Positions 5,827 to 9,293 of a DNA stretch of 9,293 bases are shown here, one piece after another. Positions within the stretch are counted from its first letter, which is position 1. Each line of letters starts with the position of its first letter. The notes under the pieces were generated by a model that worked only from the letters and a program-made list of their open reading frames with translations, had not been told where the DNA came from and made no database searches. The position numbers and the translations under genes are program-made. Source of the stretch: Pseudomonadota bacterium (GTDB lineage Bacteria > Pseudomonadota > Gammaproteobacteria > Steroidobacterales > Woeseiaceae); contig JAKSCZ010000112.1 of assembly GCA_022360335.1 (NCBI GenBank), positions 1 through 9,293 on the forward strand. The letters are read 5' to 3'.

Positions 5827-6626
5827 GCGACTTCCTGAAGAGCATGGCGAAAAGCAGCGCGGCACGGGCCGCGCAGGTGCCGTCGTTCACGGACGCCGAT
5901 TTCGACAAACCGGTCGTCCCGCTGTCGCTCGGCACGTTCGACGTCATCGCCGAGATCAAGCACCGCTCGCCCGCCGAAGGCCGATTAGGGTGTCAGTCAC
6001 CTTATTTCGATTCTAAAGGTGCCAGTCACCTCAATTCGCGCGCGCGCGCCTATACAGCCGGCGGCGCGGCCGCGATTTCCGTGTTGACCGAACCTGGCCG
6101 CTTTGATGGCGAACTCTCGCACCTCACGGATGTCGTCGCGGCGGTCCCCGACACACCCGTGATACGCAAAGATTTCCTGGTCGAGCCCGATCAAGTACTC
6201 GAGGCGAGGGCAGCCGGTGCGAGCGGCGTCCTTTTGATCGCGACGATGCTCGACGACGCAAAGCTCGAATCGATGCTCGACTGCGCGTTCGAGCACGGGA
6301 TGTTCGTGTTGCTTGAGTCGTTCGATGAAGTCGATCTGCGTCGTTCGGCAAGGTACCTGGGCCGCGATGGCCAGCTGCTCATCGGCGTCAATACGCGCAA
6401 CCTGCGCACACTCGACGTCGACACGGAGCGCCTGGAAAGAATGGCGCCATTGCTGCCTGACGCGATTTGCGTCGCCGAGAGCGGGCTGAGATTGCCGGAG
6501 GATACGGCCCGCGTTGCCGGGCTCGGCTACGGGATGGGACTCGTCGGTGCCGCCCTGATGCGCAGCGATGACCCGACCGCGCTGATCGCCGGCATGCGCG
6601 AAGCAGGAGCGGCGGTATGCTCGTGA
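5823..6626 (+). CDS. trpC: Indole-3-glycerol phosphate synthase with in-frame repeat
   Basis: TrpC closes the indole ring of CdRP to give indole-3-glycerol phosphate. It is a 267-residue beta/alpha barrel not fused to TrpF. Catalytic and binding residues are visible: Glu44 and Lys46 in AEIKHRSP, Lys116 in RKDF, Glu165 in LLES, Asn190 and Arg192 in GVNTRN, Glu219-Ser220 in VAESGL, then GMGLVGAALM. Residues about 56-70 (GCQSPYFDSKGASHL) are encoded by a paired DNA repeat and lie in the beta1-alpha1 segment right after the active-site SPAEG. This loop is about 9 residues longer than in E. coli TrpC. The frame is kept and all other motifs are intact, so the enzyme is probably functional. GC-ending codons fall from about 89% before the repeat to about 76% after it. 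ATGA overlap with trpD. Confidence 0.95.
   Translation: MSDFLKSMAKSSAARAAQVPSFTDADFDKPVVPLSLGTFDVIAEIKHRSPAEGRLGCQSPYFDSKGASHLNSRARAYTAGGAAAISVLTEPGRFDGELSHLTDVVAAVPDTPVIRKDFLVEPDQVLEARAAGASGVLLIATMLDDAKLESMLDCAFEHGMFVLLESFDEVDLRRSARYLGRDGQLLIGVNTRNLRTLDVDTERLERMAPLLPDAICVAESGLRLPEDTARVAGLGYGMGLVGAALMRSDDPTALIAGMREAGAAVCS
5987..6031. repeat. Paired palindromic repeat inside trpC
   Basis: GGTGTCAGTCACC (5989-6001) and GGTGCCAGTCACC (6018-6030) are direct copies differing at one base, with starts 29 nt apart. Each forms a small hairpin (GGTG/CACC, extended by flanking A/T bases). The AT-rich spacer TTATTTCGATTCTAAA stands out from the surrounding DNA. Bases 5989-6008 are an exact 20-bp inverted match to 6924-6943 in trpF, and 6015-6031 an exact 17-bp inverted match to 6960-6976. 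Short palindrome pairs of this kind recall REP/RAYT-type or other dispersed repeats; the family name is not certain. Confidence 0.92.
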
Positions 6627-7221
6627 AGATCTGCGGTCTCGTCACCGAGGTTCATGTTCAGGCTGCCGTCGACGCTGGCGCCGATGCGCTGGGCTTCGTT
6701 TTCGCCGACTCGGTGCGCCGTATAACGCCGGCCACTGCTGCAGCCATCACGGAAAACATGCCGGAATCGGTCAGGAAGGTTGCCGTAATGCTTCACCCGA
6801 CGAATAGGGAGTGGCACCAGGTACTGCACAGCTTTACACCCGATGTCTTACAGGCAGATGCCGAGGACTATAGCGAGCTCGACGTGCCCGACACCATCGA
6901 ATGCTGGCCTGTCCTCCGTGAAGGAAATAAGGTGACTGACACCTTTAGACTCGGTCTCAAGGTGACTGGCACCTTTTTGTACGAGGGTGCGAAGAGCGGG
7001 GCCGGCGAGACTGTCGACTGGGCGACCGCCGCCGAGTTTGCCCGACAAGGCAACATGATCCTCGCCGGCGGGCTCAGCGCCGACAACGTTGCCGACGCGA
7101 TTGCGACCGTTCGACCGTACGGCGTCGACGTGTCGAGCGCGGTCGAGTCCGCACCCGGCGTCAAGGATCCGGACCTGATCGGGAAATTCGTCAGTGCGGC
7201 GCGCGCCGCGGAGAAAAACCC

Positions 7222-7225
<4 letters not shown>
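6617..7225 (+). CDS. trpF: Phosphoribosylanthranilate isomerase with in-frame repeat
   Basis: TrpF isomerises phosphoribosylanthranilate to CdRP, the step before TrpC. It has 202 residues, a stand-alone barrel. Catalytic Cys6 (KICG) and Asp134 (GETVDW) are present, with ADALGFVFADSVRRI (22-36), SGAGETVDW (127-135), MILAGGLSADNV (147-158) and the phosphate-binding GVDVSSAVESAPG (169-181). Residues 105-120 read KVTDTF-RLGL-KVTGTF and come from a DNA repeat shared with trpC. They occupy the connection after strand beta5, where relatives have the alpha5 region. The frame is open and both catalytic residues survive, so function is likely. GC-ending codons are only about 69% before the repeat, the lowest in the operon. 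It overlaps trpC by 10 bp; AGGAG at 6605-6609. Confidence 0.94.
6924..6976. repeat. Paired palindromic repeat inside trpF (opposite orientation to trpC)
   Basis: GGTGACTGACACC (6931-6943) and GGTGACTGGCACC (6961-6973) are direct copies 30 nt apart and are the reverse complements of the two motifs in trpC. Each makes a 6-bp stem AAGGTG/CACCTT with a 5-nt loop; the second is followed by more T. The order of the TCAGT and CCAGT variants differs from trpC, so the element is not one simple inverted copy but a differently phased piece of the same repeat family. Confidence 0.92.
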
Positions 7226-8461
<1,236 letters not shown>

Positions 8462-8475
<14 letters not shown>

Positions 8476-9247
8476 ACGCATCGCTGCGGCGCTCAGGGCC
8501 GCGAACGACGATGAGCGCACGGCGCTGGTCCCGTTCATCACGGCAGGTTACCCGGAGCCCGCTGAATTCATCGCGACGCTCGAAGCCGTCGCCGAAAAAG
8601 GCGACGTCGTCGAACTCGGCATTCCGTTCTCCGACCCGATGGCGGACGGCATGACGATTCAGCGCTCGAGCTTCGCAGCCCTGCAAAAAGGCGTCAGCCT
8701 CAAGTGGATCTTCGACCGGCTCGATTCGGCGCAGGGCGAGATCGCCGCGCCGCTCGTGATGATGTCCTACCTGAACCCGCTGCTCGCCTTCGGCTACGGA
8801 GCGCTTGCCGAGCGTGCACTGGCGGCCGGCGTCTGCGGCTTCATCGTCCCGGACCTGCCGTTCGAGGAATCGCAGGAACTTCGCGAAGCGCTCGAAGCGA
8901 AGGGTCTCGGCCTGATCCAGCTGGTCACGCCGGCAACGCCCGACGGGCGCCTGCGGACGCTCTGCGACGCGTCCCGCGGTTTCGTCTACGCCGTGACGAT
9001 CACGGGCGTCACGGGCGGCGACGCGGGCCTGCCGCCCGACCTGGCCGGCTACCTCGACAAGGTGACGCGCATGTCGGAACTGCCCGTATGCGCGGGCTTC
9101 GGAATCCGTGCGGCGAAGGACGTCGCCGACGTCGGCGCGCACGCCTCCGGCGCCATCGTCGGCTCGGCGCTCGTCGAGGTGCTCGAGAGAGGCGGCGACC
9201 CCGTGGAATTCCTGGAGGCGCTTCAGGGACAATCGGCAACCCGATGA
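8462..9247 (+). CDS. trpA: Tryptophan synthase alpha subunit
   Basis: TrpA cleaves indole-3-glycerol phosphate to indole and glyceraldehyde-3-phosphate and channels indole to TrpB. It has 261 residues. Catalytic Glu51 (VELGIPFSDP) and Asp62 (DPMADG) are present, with NPLLAFG (105-111), VPDLPFEES (129-137), LVTPATP (154-160), Tyr176 in GFVYAVTITGVTG, and the phosphate-binding GFGI (212-215) and GSALVE (234-239). After ADG the sequence reads MTIQ, where many enzymes have PTIQ or PVIQ; this is probably tolerated and not a lesion. It overlaps trpB by 14 bp, the longest overlap in the operon; GAGG at 8448-8451 is a plausible ribosome binding site. Its stop codon overlaps the start of another reading frame (ATGA, 9244). 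Confidence 0.97.
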
Positions 9248-9293
9248 AGAAGCTGACCTCCGCCGAAACGATCGTCCTGATCAATCACTACAA
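9244..9293 (+). CDS. Start of a downstream coupled gene, unknown (runs off right edge)
   Basis: An ATG overlaps the trpA stop (ATGA) and opens a frame reading MKKLTSAETIVLINHY to the window end. The same 4-bp overlap joins several genes upstream, so it may be an eighth cotranscribed gene. I do not recognise the family from 16 residues. The nearest purine run, AGGGA at about 9225-9229, is too far to be a good ribosome binding site, so coupling or a chance frame are both possible. Confidence 0.5.
   Translation, partial: MKKLTSAETIVLINHY

Noticed and set aside
5985..6035. Frameshift or pseudogene status of trpC at the repeat
   Set aside because: The frame continues through the repeat, and all catalytic residues on both sides are present.
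6037..6049. CG alternating run as a Z-DNA or regulatory element
   Set aside because: It is only about 12 bp and simply encodes Ser-Arg-Ala-Arg-Ala in GC-rich codons.
6929..6976. KVTDTF/KVTGTF as a genuine protein repeat motif
   Set aside because: The same DNA occurs reversed in trpC and is read there in a different frame, so the similarity originates in DNA.

Overview
This window comes from a high-GC bacterium, roughly two-thirds G+C with strongly GC-ending codons. The gene content (phosphoenolpyruvate carboxylase, an SLC13-type permease and an attenuator-controlled trp operon) fits a proteobacterium, most likely a gammaproteobacterium. That placement is inference. I see no phage genes, CRISPR array, tRNA, rRNA or transposase gene.

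Layout. Positions 1-468 (minus strand) hold the N-terminal 156 codons of ppc, running off the left edge. A divergent 227-bp spacer with GC-rich palindromes separates it from an SLC13/DASS-type permease with two internal RCK_C (TrkA-C) domains (696-2534, TTG start). The next 288 bp carry the control region of the trp operon: a sigma70-type promoter (TTGACG, 17 bp, AATACT), a 20-codon leader peptide with tandem Trp codons whose AUG lies at about the predicted +1, a terminator/antiterminator pair, and then a 50-bp tandem duplication wedged between the terminator U-tract and the trpE ribosome binding site.

From 2823 to 9247 there is a complete, unfused trpEGDCFBA operon. Every junction overlaps by 1-14 bp, so all seven enzymes for chorismate to tryptophan are probably made from one translationally coupled message. 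A further reading frame starts inside the trpA stop codon and leaves the right edge.

Most unusual points. (1) Both trpC and trpF contain, in frame, paired copies of the same short repeat (GGTGYCAGTCACC), on opposite strands and in different reading frames, so the shared sequence is DNA-level and not a protein motif. (2) By hand count, third-position GC falls between the two elements (about 69-77%) compared with just outside them (about 82-89%). (3) The leader duplication is flanked by TTTTTTG on both sides, as if a repeat had inserted exactly at the attenuator U-tract. Together these suggest repeated colonisation of one essential biosynthetic operon by small palindromic repeats, two of them domesticated into enzyme loops. 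I see no sign of a defence system or a novel enzyme system here.
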